From assembly GCA_910577845.1 (NCBI GenBank), contig CAJTNA010000019.1, positions 1 through 29,573 of the forward strand: a DNA stretch of 29,573 bases, in the 5' to 3' direction. Shown here one piece after another: positions 7,997-15,131 of this stretch (position 1 is its first letter; the number at the start of each line of letters is the position of its first letter). The DNA is from an uncultured Christensenella sp. (GTDB lineage: Bacteria; Bacillota; Clostridia; Christensenellales; UBA3700). The notes beneath the pieces were generated by a model. It saw only the letters and a program-made list of their open reading frames with translations. It was not told the DNA's origin and made no database searches. A program made the translations under genes and the position numbers.

Positions 7997-8018
7997 AAAT
8001 ACTCCTTTTTTACAATTT

Positions 8019-8036
8019 AGTATCGATTTTTGATAG
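8019..8036 (+). repeat. Dispersed 18-bp motif, copy C (thiF-thiG gap)
   Basis: AGTATCGATTTTTGATAG. It differs from copy B by one base and lies about 22 bases upstream of the thiG start codon, just beyond its ribosome binding site. Confidence 0.6.
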
Positions 8037-8096
8037 TTTTTTGTATATTTTCCTTCTAACAGCAAATAAATTTAAAAATCTAAAGTCTCAAAACAA

Positions 8097-8891
8097 TCAA
8101 GCTTCAAACTCGCCTAACAATATTCTAAGTGCCATATTTGCCATATGCCCAGCACAAATATTTACACGTGGTGACATAAGACTAACCCCCTCACGAGCTT
8201 CAGTAACACTATCACCAGCCACATACAAGCGTGATAAATATTTTGCTGTTTTTATCTCATTACTACTGCCATACCCTGCCATACCAGAACTTGCAATAAT
8301 ATATTTATCTGTGTTTTGCAATATGCTATTAACTAATTCCGCTTTGCAAATTGGATTGTCAAAAGCTTCTATTACCACATTGCAATTATCAATAATATGC
8401 AATATATTTTCACTATCAACATAAAGATTATGTGTTACAATTTGAACATAGGGATTAATATTTTTTAATTGTTTTGATATTGCTTCAGTTTTGTAACAGC
8501 CAATATCGCTTATAAAATAGTTTTGTCTATTCAAGTTTGTGAGGTCAACTATATCATAATCAATCAAAATTAATTTACCTACCCCAAGCCTTGCTAGCAT
8601 ACAAGCTATATTTGAACCAAGTCCACCAAGTCCACATACGCAAACACAAGCATTTTCCAAGCTACTTGTTACATACTCACCATTACGTGCATTGAGCATT
8701 TTCCTTAAACTTTCATTACTAACCATTTTACCTTTTTTGACGGCAATAATTTTGTCACCATCTTCCACAATACTATCTTTTGTTATTCCATAACCATTAC
8801 GCACAAAAACATCAAAATCTGCTACTAATTCACCAATACTGCAAGACTTGTCCAAAGTGCGTTCAACACCATTAATACTGACTTTAATCAT
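8097..8891 (-). CDS. thiF: ThiS adenylyltransferase ThiF with N-terminal ThiS-like domain
   Basis: A 264-residue E1-like enzyme that adenylates the C terminus of ThiS. Residues 1-60 (KVSINGVERTLDKSCSIGEL onward) look like a ubiquitin/ThiS-fold domain without a C-terminal Gly-Gly. The nucleotide-binding GLGGLGS is at residues 87-93, and DYDIVDLTNLNRQ at 111-123 holds the Arg and Asp used by E1-like enzymes. AFDNPICKAELVN and SSGMAGYG follow. The C-x2-C zinc pairs of E. coli ThiF and MoeB are missing, as in the short ThiF family of Clostridia. The gene starts one base into the thiS stop (TAATG), so the two are translationally coupled. The fused domain is known in this ThiF class and may position ThiS; that last point is inference. 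Confidence 0.9.
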   Translation of the reverse strand: MIKVSINGVERTLDKSCSIGELVADFDVFVRNGYGITKDSIVEDGDKIIAVKKGKMVSNESLRKMLNARNGEYVTSSLENACVCVCGLGGLGSNIACMLARLGVGKLILIDYDIVDLTNLNRQNYFISDIGCYKTEAISKQLKNINPYVQIVTHNLYVDSENILHIIDNCNVVIEAFDNPICKAELVNSILQNTDKYIIASSGMAGYGSSNEIKTAKYLSRLYVAGDSVTEAREGVSLMSPRVNICAGHMANMALRILLGEFEA

Positions 8892-9085
8892 TAGCCACCA
8901 CCTACAAAGCTAACAATCTCTACACTATCGCCACTGCGTAATGTTATATGTTCAAACTCGCTCTTTTTAATTATTTTACCATTTAATTCAACAGCAATTA
9001 CTTTTGTATTATATCCACAAGAAAGCAAGTACTCCAGCAAATTAATGTTATTGATTTTTTGATTTATACCATTTATTTTAATCAT
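8891..9085 (-). CDS. thiS: Sulfur carrier protein ThiS
   Basis: A 64-residue ubiquitin-like protein ending in SFVGGG, the flexible Gly-Gly tail that ThiF adenylates and that then carries sulfur as a thiocarboxylate for ThiG. KINGINQKI, LNGKIIKKSEFEH and LRSGDSVEIVSFVGGG match the family. It is the first gene of its operon, starting about 100 bases after the predicted transcription start, and it overlaps thiF by one base. The sequence before the ATG is weak as a ribosome binding site (GAGTGAGGTTATAATTATAA): the nearest purine run, GTGAGG, is about 11 bases away. Confidence 0.95.
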   Translation of the reverse strand: MIKINGINQKINNINLLEYLLSCGYNTKVIAVELNGKIIKKSEFEHITLRSGDSVEIVSFVGGG

Positions 9086-9184
9086 TTATAATTATAACCT
9101 CACTCAAAATGCAATTAAATAAAAAATTGACATACAAAGAAATACGCCCTTTTGGTGGTGTACCCCTTTTATATGCCTTGTTAT
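9086..9184 (-). promoter_or_regulatory. Structured leader RNA of the thiS operon, not a TPP riboswitch
   Basis: The roughly 100-base leader between the promoter and thiS contains an 8-bp stem. On the minus strand CATATAAA (9168-9175) pairs with TTTGTATG (9131-9138), with one G-U pair. The stem encloses a G/C-rich core that starts AGGGGTACACCACC and ends GGGCGTATTTC. A T-rich stretch, TCAATTTTTT, follows at once, so the hairpin resembles an attenuator. The thi-box landmarks (CTGAGA, ACCCTT-GAACCTG) are absent. I recall, without being able to check, that a candidate 'thiS motif' RNA has been reported upstream of thiS genes; this may be an example. Confidence 0.5.
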
Positions 9185-9190
9185 ACTGAA

Positions 9191-9219
9191 ATTATATCAC
9201 CTATATAAAAATATGTCAA
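9191..9219 (-). promoter_or_regulatory. Promoter of the thiS-thiF-thiG-thiH-tenI operon
   Basis: TTGACA (9214-9219), a 17-base spacer and TATAAT (9191-9196): a full consensus on the minus strand. Transcription should begin near 9184, about 100 bases upstream of thiS. It sits only about 45 bases after the thiE stop. Confidence 0.85.
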
Positions 9220-9263
9220 GACGATAAAATTAATTTGCATTATATTTATAAAATATTTTTTTA

Positions 9264-9890
9264 TTAAATTAAAGTTTTTGCAAGTGTCAACATATCTTTT
9301 GTGGCAGTAGCAACATTTTGTGCCTTGATAATAGCAGATACAACTGCTACACCAGCAATACCACTATCCTTTAATTGCAAAATATTTTTCGCATTAATAC
9401 CACCAATTGCAACTACTGGAATGCTTACACTGCTTGCAATAGTAGACAAAGTTTGTAACGTGATAGGTTTTGCATCTAGTTTTGTACTAGTTCCAAAAAC
9501 TGCACCAACCCCCAAATAATCTGCCCCAGCTTTTTCGGCAAGCATTGCTCTATAGGTATCTCTGCAAGAGCCACCAATAATTTTGTTATTACCTAACTTT
9601 TGACGTGCTATGCTAATATCACAATCACTACTTCCTAAATGAACACCACTTGCATTTACAGCCAAACAAACAGCTACATTATCGTTTATAATTAGCGGAA
9701 TATTGTATTTATCACATATAGTCTTAACTTTTAATGCCCTATCACAAAATGCCTTAAAAGCCAATTCTTTTTCCCGTAATTGCACCATTGTAACGCCGTT
9801 TTCAACTGCTAGCTTTACTATCTCCTCAAGCTTGCCATTTGCCATACTGCTATCAGTTACAAGATATAACAATAAATCTTTTTTATCCAT
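9264..9890 (-). CDS. thiE: Thiamine phosphate synthase ThiE
   Basis: A 208-residue TIM-barrel enzyme that couples HMP pyrophosphate with thiazole phosphate to give thiamine monophosphate. YLVTDSS, TMVQLREKELAFKAF, the LIINDNVAVCLAVNASGVHLG segment (pyrophosphate/Mg binding), ADYLGVGAVFGTSTK and VVAIGGINAKN occur in order and match true ThiE, unlike the shorter paralog at 5507-6058. One small departure is GSSDCD where GQxD is usual, and another is GGSCRDTYRA for the common G-V-S-x-H. I choose ATG at 9890 over the TTG at 9899 that lies inside the previous gene. The upstream stop and this start are arranged TGATATG, so translation is probably coupled to the gene before it. Confidence 0.93.
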   Translation of the reverse strand: MDKKDLLLYLVTDSSMANGKLEEIVKLAVENGVTMVQLREKELAFKAFCDRALKVKTICDKYNIPLIINDNVAVCLAVNASGVHLGSSDCDISIARQKLGNNKIIGGSCRDTYRAMLAEKAGADYLGVGAVFGTSTKLDAKPITLQTLSTIASSVSIPVVAIGGINAKNILQLKDSGIAGVAVVSAIIKAQNVATATKDMLTLAKTLI

Positions 9891-9891
9891 A

Positions 9892-10791
9892 TCAGCCAAT
9901 TATATTTTTAGTTATTAACAACCCTCTGCCACCACTAAGTTCACCACCAGCCAAAACATATTCTTTGCAATCGGCTTGCAACTTAGTTTGAGGATTATAG
10001 TCAATTAGGTTGTAGTAATAACCATTTTTCTTTTTACATTTTTCAAATATCTTTTCATCCTCAATAATATCAAATATCCAACGAAAATGTTGAGTTGCAC
10101 CATTAGTGACATTGATAAGGTTAAACATATTCGCAAACTTGATAATATTGCTGTTTGACGACATAAATCGTTTATTGTATGGACTTAAAAGCCAACTATC
10201 ACACATCATTATATCTGTTGGAATATCTCTAAAAATATCCTCAAGTGTATCCACTGCAAGTGTTATTGACTTTTTAGCACTAACGCTATCTAACTTAGCA
10301 CCCCTTGGAATATGAATACTGTAAATTGTGTCACCATACTTAATTACTCTACCTTTTATTTCAGTAGACTTTTCAAAATAATATTTGCTTATTTGATACT
10401 GCAATCTGCCAAACTTAAATATTTCACATTCAAAATGCAAGTGCAACCAATTTATTTCTGTAATACCAACCTCGCCATTATGATGAGCTCGATAATCTTC
10501 ACCCCAAATTTTAATATCAGACATTGTATCATAAAAAACACTTTCATTAAAACGCATTTTAATAAACTTATTAAAGACTGGCTTTAAACTTAGTGCAAGA
10601 GTAGATAAAATGAAAATCGGTGGCATACCTACTAGTTTTTGCCATTTACCGCTAAGCAAATATTCAGCATATTTAATAAGTCTCCTTGCATCAGCGTAAA
10701 TTTGCTTTCTAACAGCATCCAAAACGATATCGTCATTGTAAATTTGTTTAAACAGCACCCAATTTGCTTTGATATAATCGTTGATTTCCAT
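9892..10791 (-). CDS. GNAT_C-type (DUF5596-like) acyltransferase-related protein
   Basis: A 299-residue protein with no signal peptide. The C-terminal half carries a pattern I associate with the GNAT-like C-terminal domain paired with a helical N-acyltransferase-like N domain. The pieces are a hydrophobic EINWLHLHFECEIFKFGRLQ, then YSIHIPRGAKL, a Ser-rich helix start, MCDSWLLSPYNKRFM and SNIIKFANMF. Residues 1-115 are mainly helical. The biochemical role of this family is not known to me. It is the first gene of a two-gene unit with thiE, which begins two bases after its stop. AGGAG precedes its ATG and a good promoter lies at 10820-10848. The coupling to thiE may reflect a role in thiamine metabolism or only shared transcription. 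Confidence 0.65.
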   Translation of the reverse strand: MEINDYIKANWVLFKQIYNDDIVLDAVRKQIYADARRLIKYAEYLLSGKWQKLVGMPPIFILSTLALSLKPVFNKFIKMRFNESVFYDTMSDIKIWGEDYRAHHNGEVGITEINWLHLHFECEIFKFGRLQYQISKYYFEKSTEIKGRVIKYGDTIYSIHIPRGAKLDSVSAKKSITLAVDTLEDIFRDIPTDIMMCDSWLLSPYNKRFMSSNSNIIKFANMFNLINVTNGATQHFRWIFDIIEDEKIFEKCKKKNGYYYNLIDYNPQTKLQADCKEYVLAGGELSGGRGLLITKNIIG

Positions 10792-10819
10792 AATATCTCC
10801 TAATATCTTTTACAATAAT

Positions 10820-10848
10820 ATTTTACCATATAAAATGGCTAATTTCAA
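10820..10848 (-). promoter_or_regulatory. Promoter of the GNAT_C-thiE unit
   Basis: TTGAAA (10843-10848), a 17-base spacer and TAAAAT (10820-10825), about 29 bases before the start codon. There is no room for a riboswitch, so this thiE unit lacks visible RNA-level TPP control. Confidence 0.65.
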
Positions 10849-10994
10849 CTAATATTAAAATATTCTTTTGATTTTTTGTGAATAAATTGCAGATTTCTAC
10901 CTTTTAATATTTTTTTTGATTTTGTCCTACAACCAATAATTATAGCAAGCAAATTTACCAAAACTTTTATCCCACAATCAATAGTATTTGTGGC

Positions 10995-11030
10995 TAAAAA
11001 TATATCCTAACATACTTGCTAGGATATATT
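10995..11030 (-). terminator. Terminator of the first lipoprotein gene
   Basis: AATATATCCTA pairs perfectly with TAGGATATATT around a ten-base loop, and TTTTTAG follows on the minus strand. It is about 45 bases past the stop at 11077. Confidence 0.75.
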
Positions 11031-11076
11031 ATATGAATATTAATTATATTTTATTCTTATTTAAGATTGCATAAAA

Positions 11077-12120
11077 TCAAGCGACTTTAATACCATATAC
11101 CTCTGTAATACTCAAGCCACCAAAAAAGCCTTTGTGTAATCTTACAGAAATTGTGTCATTTTCCTTTACATTTTCCAATAATTCATATCCGATAGTTTTC
11201 TCGTTTACTTTATACTCTTTACCATCAACAGAGATATAATAAACTTTTTTACCTTTAACATCTTCTTTTCTTACAAATTGACCATCAAAAGTTTCTTTGT
11301 AAGCATTCAACGCCTCTTTAGCACCACTTGATATAGTAAATTTCTCATTCAATTCATATCTCATACTATCTTGAACTTTGCCATCTTTATCAGTCATTGT
11401 ATATAATAACTTGCTTGACTTAACTTGATAAGTATAAGTATTACTTTTTTCGTCAGTTGCATTGAATTTACCTTTTGTCTTAGTAAATTTTTCAGTGAAA
11501 ACTTCTGCTGTTGCAACTATTTCCTCAGTAACTTCTTCAAAAGCTTCTAGTATATCATTATACATTTCTTCTCTTTCTAACCCAGCTTTTTCCATTTGGA
11601 TTGCAGTCCAATAACCTTGCTCACCATAAATCTTTTTCTCATCATTAGCTTCCCATTTTAAATCATATTCATAAACATTATACAAACCTTCTTTGTTAAG
11701 CTCAAAAATATAAGCACCAGTAGGTATTATTTCATCAGTTTTTGCATCTTTACCATCTTTATCTTTCTCATTTATAATTTGAACAACTTTGTAAAGATAA
11801 TTATCACCATTTTTTATAAAAGTTCGCTCAATTGTTGTTCTACCAGCAAATTTCTTTGGCTCGCCATTCTCATCACGAATCACATCACCGTTATTATGTA
11901 CATACTCGTATACCTTTTTGCCGTTCTCTTCTTTTTCCACTTTGTCAACTTTTTTCAATACGTAATCTAACTCAGTAACTATTGTGAAGCTTTTATTTTT
12001 ACTTTCTTTCCATTTATTCATATAAGCATCTGGCTTGCTTGGTGTACAACCAATTAATGTTGCACAAAGTGAAACAACTACAAGCAAAACTGCCAAAATT
12101 ATTGATAATCTTTTCTTCAT
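11077..12120 (-). CDS. Lipoprotein of unknown function (larger of two paralogs)
   Basis: A 347-residue protein with a lipoprotein signal: MKKR, a hydrophobic stretch and LIGC, so the mature N-terminal Cys is lipid-anchored to the outer face of the membrane. The mature chain is rich in Lys and Glu and is built from short beta-like segments, such as YLYKVVQIINEKD and YEYVHNNGDVIRD. It resembles the protein at 12725-13321 at both ends. The shared parts are C-x-P-x-x-P-D plus W-K-x-S after the signal, W-T-A-x-x-x-E-K in the middle, and L-N-x-K-x-T-I-x-x-x-A-K-E-A-L near the C terminus. About 150 extra residues lie between or after these. I choose ATG at 12120, preceded by GGAGG; the ATG at 12153 overlaps a TATAAT box and cannot be used if that is the promoter. 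Function unknown. Confidence 0.8.
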   Translation of the reverse strand: MKKRLSIILAVLLVVVSLCATLIGCTPSKPDAYMNKWKESKNKSFTIVTELDYVLKKVDKVEKEENGKKVYEYVHNNGDVIRDENGEPKKFAGRTTIERTFIKNGDNYLYKVVQIINEKDKDGKDAKTDEIIPTGAYIFELNKEGLYNVYEYDLKWEANDEKKIYGEQGYWTAIQMEKAGLEREEMYNDILEAFEEVTEEIVATAEVFTEKFTKTKGKFNATDEKSNTYTYQVKSSKLLYTMTDKDGKVQDSMRYELNEKFTISSGAKEALNAYKETFDGQFVRKEDVKGKKVYYISVDGKEYKVNEKTIGYELLENVKENDTISVRLHKGFFGGLSITEVYGIKVA

Positions 12121-12153
12121 TATTTTCCTCCAACCGCAAAAGTCTATTTTCAT

Positions 12154-12632
12154 TATATACCCTTTTTTATAATTTTTATTAAAATATTTAAAAACTTTGA
12201 ATTTATTTTACAAAACTTACTTTTATTACACATTGTATATAAAAAATTTACTAATCACCAACAATTATTAGCAAAATTATGGCTATTAATAATCAACTTT
12301 TATTGCAATATTAACTAATACTCAAATAATTTAAGGAATTAAATGCAAGTGACTATACTATGGAGCAAATTGACGAATTGCTAGTAAAATTGGTTATAGA
12401 AAAATGTAAAAATGCTAAGTTAATATAAATGGTAATCATATACTTTTAACAATTAAAGAGTAATAATTGATTATTTTTGTATCATTAATAACATTAAATG
12501 TATTAACATTTTAGCTTGAAAAACCAAAACGATATGAATTTGTTCAATAGGTTTTATTTTAGTAGATTGCTATCAAGATAATGTCATACATCAAACTTAT
12601 TAAAGATTACCTTTAAAAGTAATCACAATGTA
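12154..12632. other. AT-rich gap with a tiny reading frame and a small hairpin
   Basis: This stretch between the two lipoprotein genes is mostly AT-rich. It contains a 22-codon plus-strand frame at 12360-12428 (MEQIDELLVKLVIEKC at its start) without a clear ribosome binding site. A hairpin, GATTAC-CTTTAAAA-GTAATC, lies near 12605-12624. Neither is convincing as a gene. The tiny frame may be the remnant of a decayed gene. Confidence 0.35.
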
Positions 12633-12668
12633 CAAAGGCACTTTGCAGTCGCAAAGTGCCTTTTGTTT
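12633..12668. terminator. Strong terminator, probably bidirectional
   Basis: CAAAGGCACTTTGC-AGTC-GCAAAGTGCCTTTTG forms a long near-perfect stem. TTTTGTTTT follows on the plus strand and a shorter T run on the minus strand. It lies about 60 bases beyond the stop of the lipoprotein gene at 12725 and probably ends it. The better T run faces plus, where no clear gene precedes it. Confidence 0.8.
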
Positions 12669-12724
12669 TATATCTAAATTTATTTAATTAATTTTAGTAT
12701 TTTAAACCACCTAGATTTTTCCAA

Positions 12725-13321
12725 TTATTTAAGAGCTTCTTTAGCCTCAGCTGGAATAGTAATCTTGTAATTTAGCATTAATTTTAATGGTGATTGAACT
12801 TCACCGATTCTGGTCAACAACTCATTTCCTTCAACTTTATAGCCAACTACATCTTTAGTATCAGCATTTGCTGTCCACCAACCATCTTTTTCAGTGAAAT
12901 TCTCAGAAAAAGCTGTTTGTAAATCTTCTACTAATTTTTTAATGTCTGCATTATCATTAAAAATGCTATCAATAGTTTGCTTGTTATTATCTTTATCTGC
13001 CTCAGTTTTCTCAATAGTAACGGCAGTCCAAGCCCACTCTTTAGAAATTGGTTTATACATACCTGTATAAATATTTACTTTTGAACTTTTTTCTTCTATA
13101 ATAAAGTTCATAAAATTCTCAATATATAGGGACATTTTTTTGCCATCAATGCCTACCTCATTCCTTACACCAGAAATTTCTACAACTGCACCTTTGTGAT
13201 TGCTCTTTAACCAAGTACCAACAAATCTGTCAGGTCTGTTAGGTACACAACCAACTAGCAAAGCACAAGCTGTTACTGCTATTAAAATAACTGCAACTAC
13301 TAAAACTAATTTCTTTTTCAT
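12725..13321 (-). CDS. Lipoprotein of unknown function (smaller paralog)
   Basis: A 198-residue protein with a lipoprotein signal, MKKKLVLVVAVILIAV then LLVGC, and VPNRPDRFVGTWLKS after the Cys. The protein aligns with the start and end of the lipoprotein at 11077-12120: AWTAVTIEKTEAD, then GYKVEGNELL, then KITIPAEAKEALK. It is about 150 residues shorter, so the pair arose by duplication with loss or gain of a central region. ATG at 13321 has GGAGG seven bases upstream and is preferred to an in-frame start four codons earlier. A TATAAT box is at 13356-13361. Function unknown; the fold may be a small beta-rich ligand-binding domain, which I cannot confirm. Confidence 0.8.
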   Translation of the reverse strand: MKKKLVLVVAVILIAVTACALLVGCVPNRPDRFVGTWLKSNHKGAVVEISGVRNEVGIDGKKMSLYIENFMNFIIEEKSSKVNIYTGMYKPISKEWAWTAVTIEKTEADKDNNKQTIDSIFNDNADIKKLVEDLQTAFSENFTEKDGWWTANADTKDVVGYKVEGNELLTRIGEVQSPLKLMLNYKITIPAEAKEALK

Positions 13322-13476
13322 AGTAACCTCCAAATTAAAGTTATATTCTATTTAAATTATACATTAAAATATTCCATTTGTGATTAAAATTTTAAAAAAT
13401 TTACAAAAATTTTAACTTTTTGCCTATTTGTACACAATTAAAAATTGTTTTGTAACTTTGTTAAACTGCCTAATAA

Positions 13477-14298
13477 TCATATTAGCAAAAGATTGGCTAA
13501 CCCTATAAAATCTTGTACGCTTAGTACTTCACCACGAACTCTGCAGTCAATATTTAATTGTGCAAGTACATTTTCAATAATCTCACGTGAAAAGCCAAGT
13601 TGCATTAAATTGTTTACAAGTGTTTTTCTACGCATTGCAAAGCTTGCTTTTATTATTTGTTTTACCTTGCTTTTATCACAATTGTACTTATCTTTAACTA
13701 TGTCTAACTTTATTACTGCACTATCAACTTTTGGGATAGGATAAAAGTTATTTTTGCCAACTATTCTAGTTATTTCCGCATTAGCATATAGTTCAACTAC
13801 GGCAGTTATCGCACCATAATCTGCGGTATTTGGTTTTGCGACAAATCTTTCCGCAACCTCTTTTTGCACCATAACTGACAAGCTTTTTGGAGGAAAATCA
13901 CATTCCAAAAACCTCATAATTATAGGCGTGGTAATATAATAAGGCAAATTAGCAACTACTTTGTAATTATCACTTACAAGTGTTTGTAATTCACTATCAG
14001 TAACTTTCATAATGTCATTAAAAATTACCTCAACATTATCGCAATCTTGCAAGGTTACAGCCAAAATTTCCTTTAAATTTCTATCAATTTCAAAAGATAT
14101 TACTTTTTTGGCCACTTTAGCAATTGCCTTTGTAAGTGTACCAGCACCTGCACCTATTTCCACCACAATATCATCACCAGTAATGCCACTATCTGCAACC
14201 ATAGCGTCAAGCAAATTTGTATCTGTAATAAAGTTTTGTCCAAACTGTTTATTAAATCTAAAGTTTTTTTCCTTTAAAATCTCGCTTACACTACTCAT
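13477..14298 (-). CDS. rsmA: 16S rRNA (adenine-N6,N6)-dimethyltransferase RsmA
   Basis: A 273-residue KsgA/RsmA enzyme that dimethylates two adjacent adenines in the 3'-terminal helix of 16S rRNA using S-adenosylmethionine. FNKQFGQNFITD near the N terminus, the SAM-binding EIGAGAGTLT from residue 47, and the catalytic NLPYYITTPII from residue 117 are diagnostic. The C-terminal helical domain (SFAMRRKTLVNNLMQLG) is complete. The ATG overlaps the stop of the radical SAM gene by four bases (ATGA), so they are coupled. In related bacteria rsmA often lies near metG and tatD, as here. Confidence 0.95.
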   Translation of the reverse strand: MSSVSEILKEKNFRFNKQFGQNFITDTNLLDAMVADSGITGDDIVVEIGAGAGTLTKAIAKVAKKVISFEIDRNLKEILAVTLQDCDNVEVIFNDIMKVTDSELQTLVSDNYKVVANLPYYITTPIIMRFLECDFPPKSLSVMVQKEVAERFVAKPNTADYGAITAVVELYANAEITRIVGKNNFYPIPKVDSAVIKLDIVKDKYNCDKSKVKQIIKASFAMRRKTLVNNLMQLGFSREIIENVLAQLNIDCRVRGEVLSVQDFIGLANLLLI

Positions 14299-14891
14299 TT
14301 AATTTCCTCACGTACTCTGAAGTTTGCACCTATTTTTTCGGCAATATGTCTTGCACACTCAATTTCCTCTTTAGGAATACAATCAACAACGCTAAAAGTA
14401 GTATGAACACCTTTTGCTAAGCATTTTGCACCAAACTTTTGCAATTCATCAAAAGCTTTTTCACCATAAATTGAACGGCTAACCTCATCATATCTTTTTG
14501 CATTGCCATTGTTTAAGCTAATATTAACTTTATCAATATAATTTGCTATTTCATCTGTAATATCATAACCATTGATAAGTATGCCTTGACCATTGGTATT
14601 AAGTCTTGTACTTTTTCCAATGCTGTGGGCATAAACTGCAACATCTTTAATTACATTCCATTTATAAGTTGGCTCGCCAAAACCACAAAAAATTACCTCA
14701 TCAAAATCTTTTAAATCAAAAGTTTTTAAACTTGTAATAATTTGCTCTGCTGTAGGTTCCTCTTGTAGCCATAAATAATAGCCCTCCACACCAGATATTC
14801 TGTTTCTTTCACAAAAAGTGCAGTCATTACTACACTTATTTGTTAAATTAATATATACGCCATTTCCAATTTGATATGTTATAGTATCCAT
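14295..14891 (-). CDS. TatD-associated radical SAM protein
   Basis: A 198-residue small radical SAM protein with the cluster motif CSNDCTFC (Cys 20, 24, 27), preceded by YINLTNK. FCGFGEPTYKWNVIKDV matches the SAM-binding GGE-type strand, and RLNTNGQG follows. Length and motifs fit the family of radical SAM proteins found beside tatD, and tatD is indeed the next gene upstream. The reaction is not known to me. It runs with rsmA (four-base overlap) and is separated from tatD by about 240 bases. Start: ATG at 14891 preceded by AAGGGAATT. Confidence 0.88.
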   Translation of the reverse strand: MDTITYQIGNGVYINLTNKCSNDCTFCERNRISGVEGYYLWLQEEPTAEQIITSLKTFDLKDFDEVIFCGFGEPTYKWNVIKDVAVYAHSIGKSTRLNTNGQGILINGYDITDEIANYIDKVNISLNNGNAKRYDEVSRSIYGEKAFDELQKFGAKCLAKGVHTTFSVVDCIPKEEIECARHIAEKIGANFRVREEIK

Positions 14892-14915
14892 AATTCCCTT
14901 TTTTAAAGGACATTT

Positions 14916-14948
14916 TTAAACTAAAAAATGCCACTTTATAGTCAACAT
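14916..14948 (-). CDS. Possible 10-residue leader peptide upstream of the radical SAM gene
   Basis: AGGAG followed four bases later by ATG opens a ten-codon frame, MLTIKWHFLV, ending in TAA 24 bases before the radical SAM start codon. The ribosome binding site is better than that of the gene behind it. The same bases also contain TTGACT, which could be a -35 box, so the frame may be chance. No run of regulatory codons is present. Confidence 0.2.
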   Translation of the reverse strand: MLTIKWHFLV

Positions 14949-15131
14949 TTATCTCCTGCCAAAAAATAAATTAAATCACTATAATATTATTTTAAATGAT
15001 ATTTTCAACTTTACCAAATGCAACTTTGGTTTCATTTCTATTCTGTAAAGAAAAAATAATTTAATCTCCACTCTATTTATTAAGTACTTACAATACTAAA
15101 TCTCCGTGGATAAATTAATTTCCTTTACTTA

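Noticed and set aside
8041..8424. Plus-strand frame opposite thiF and other short antisense frames across the thi genes
   Set aside because: They lack ribosome binding sites and lie opposite complete, recognisable enzymes.
9086..9184. Degenerate TPP riboswitch in front of thiS
   Set aside because: GGGGTAC is present, but CTGAGA, ACCCTT and GAACCTG are all missing and the length is too short. It is treated as a different leader RNA.
10611..10627. Reverse-strand copy of the dispersed motif (ACCGATTTTCA on the minus strand)
   Set aside because: Only about 11 bases match and the flanks do not. It was not counted, though it should be included in a genome-wide test.
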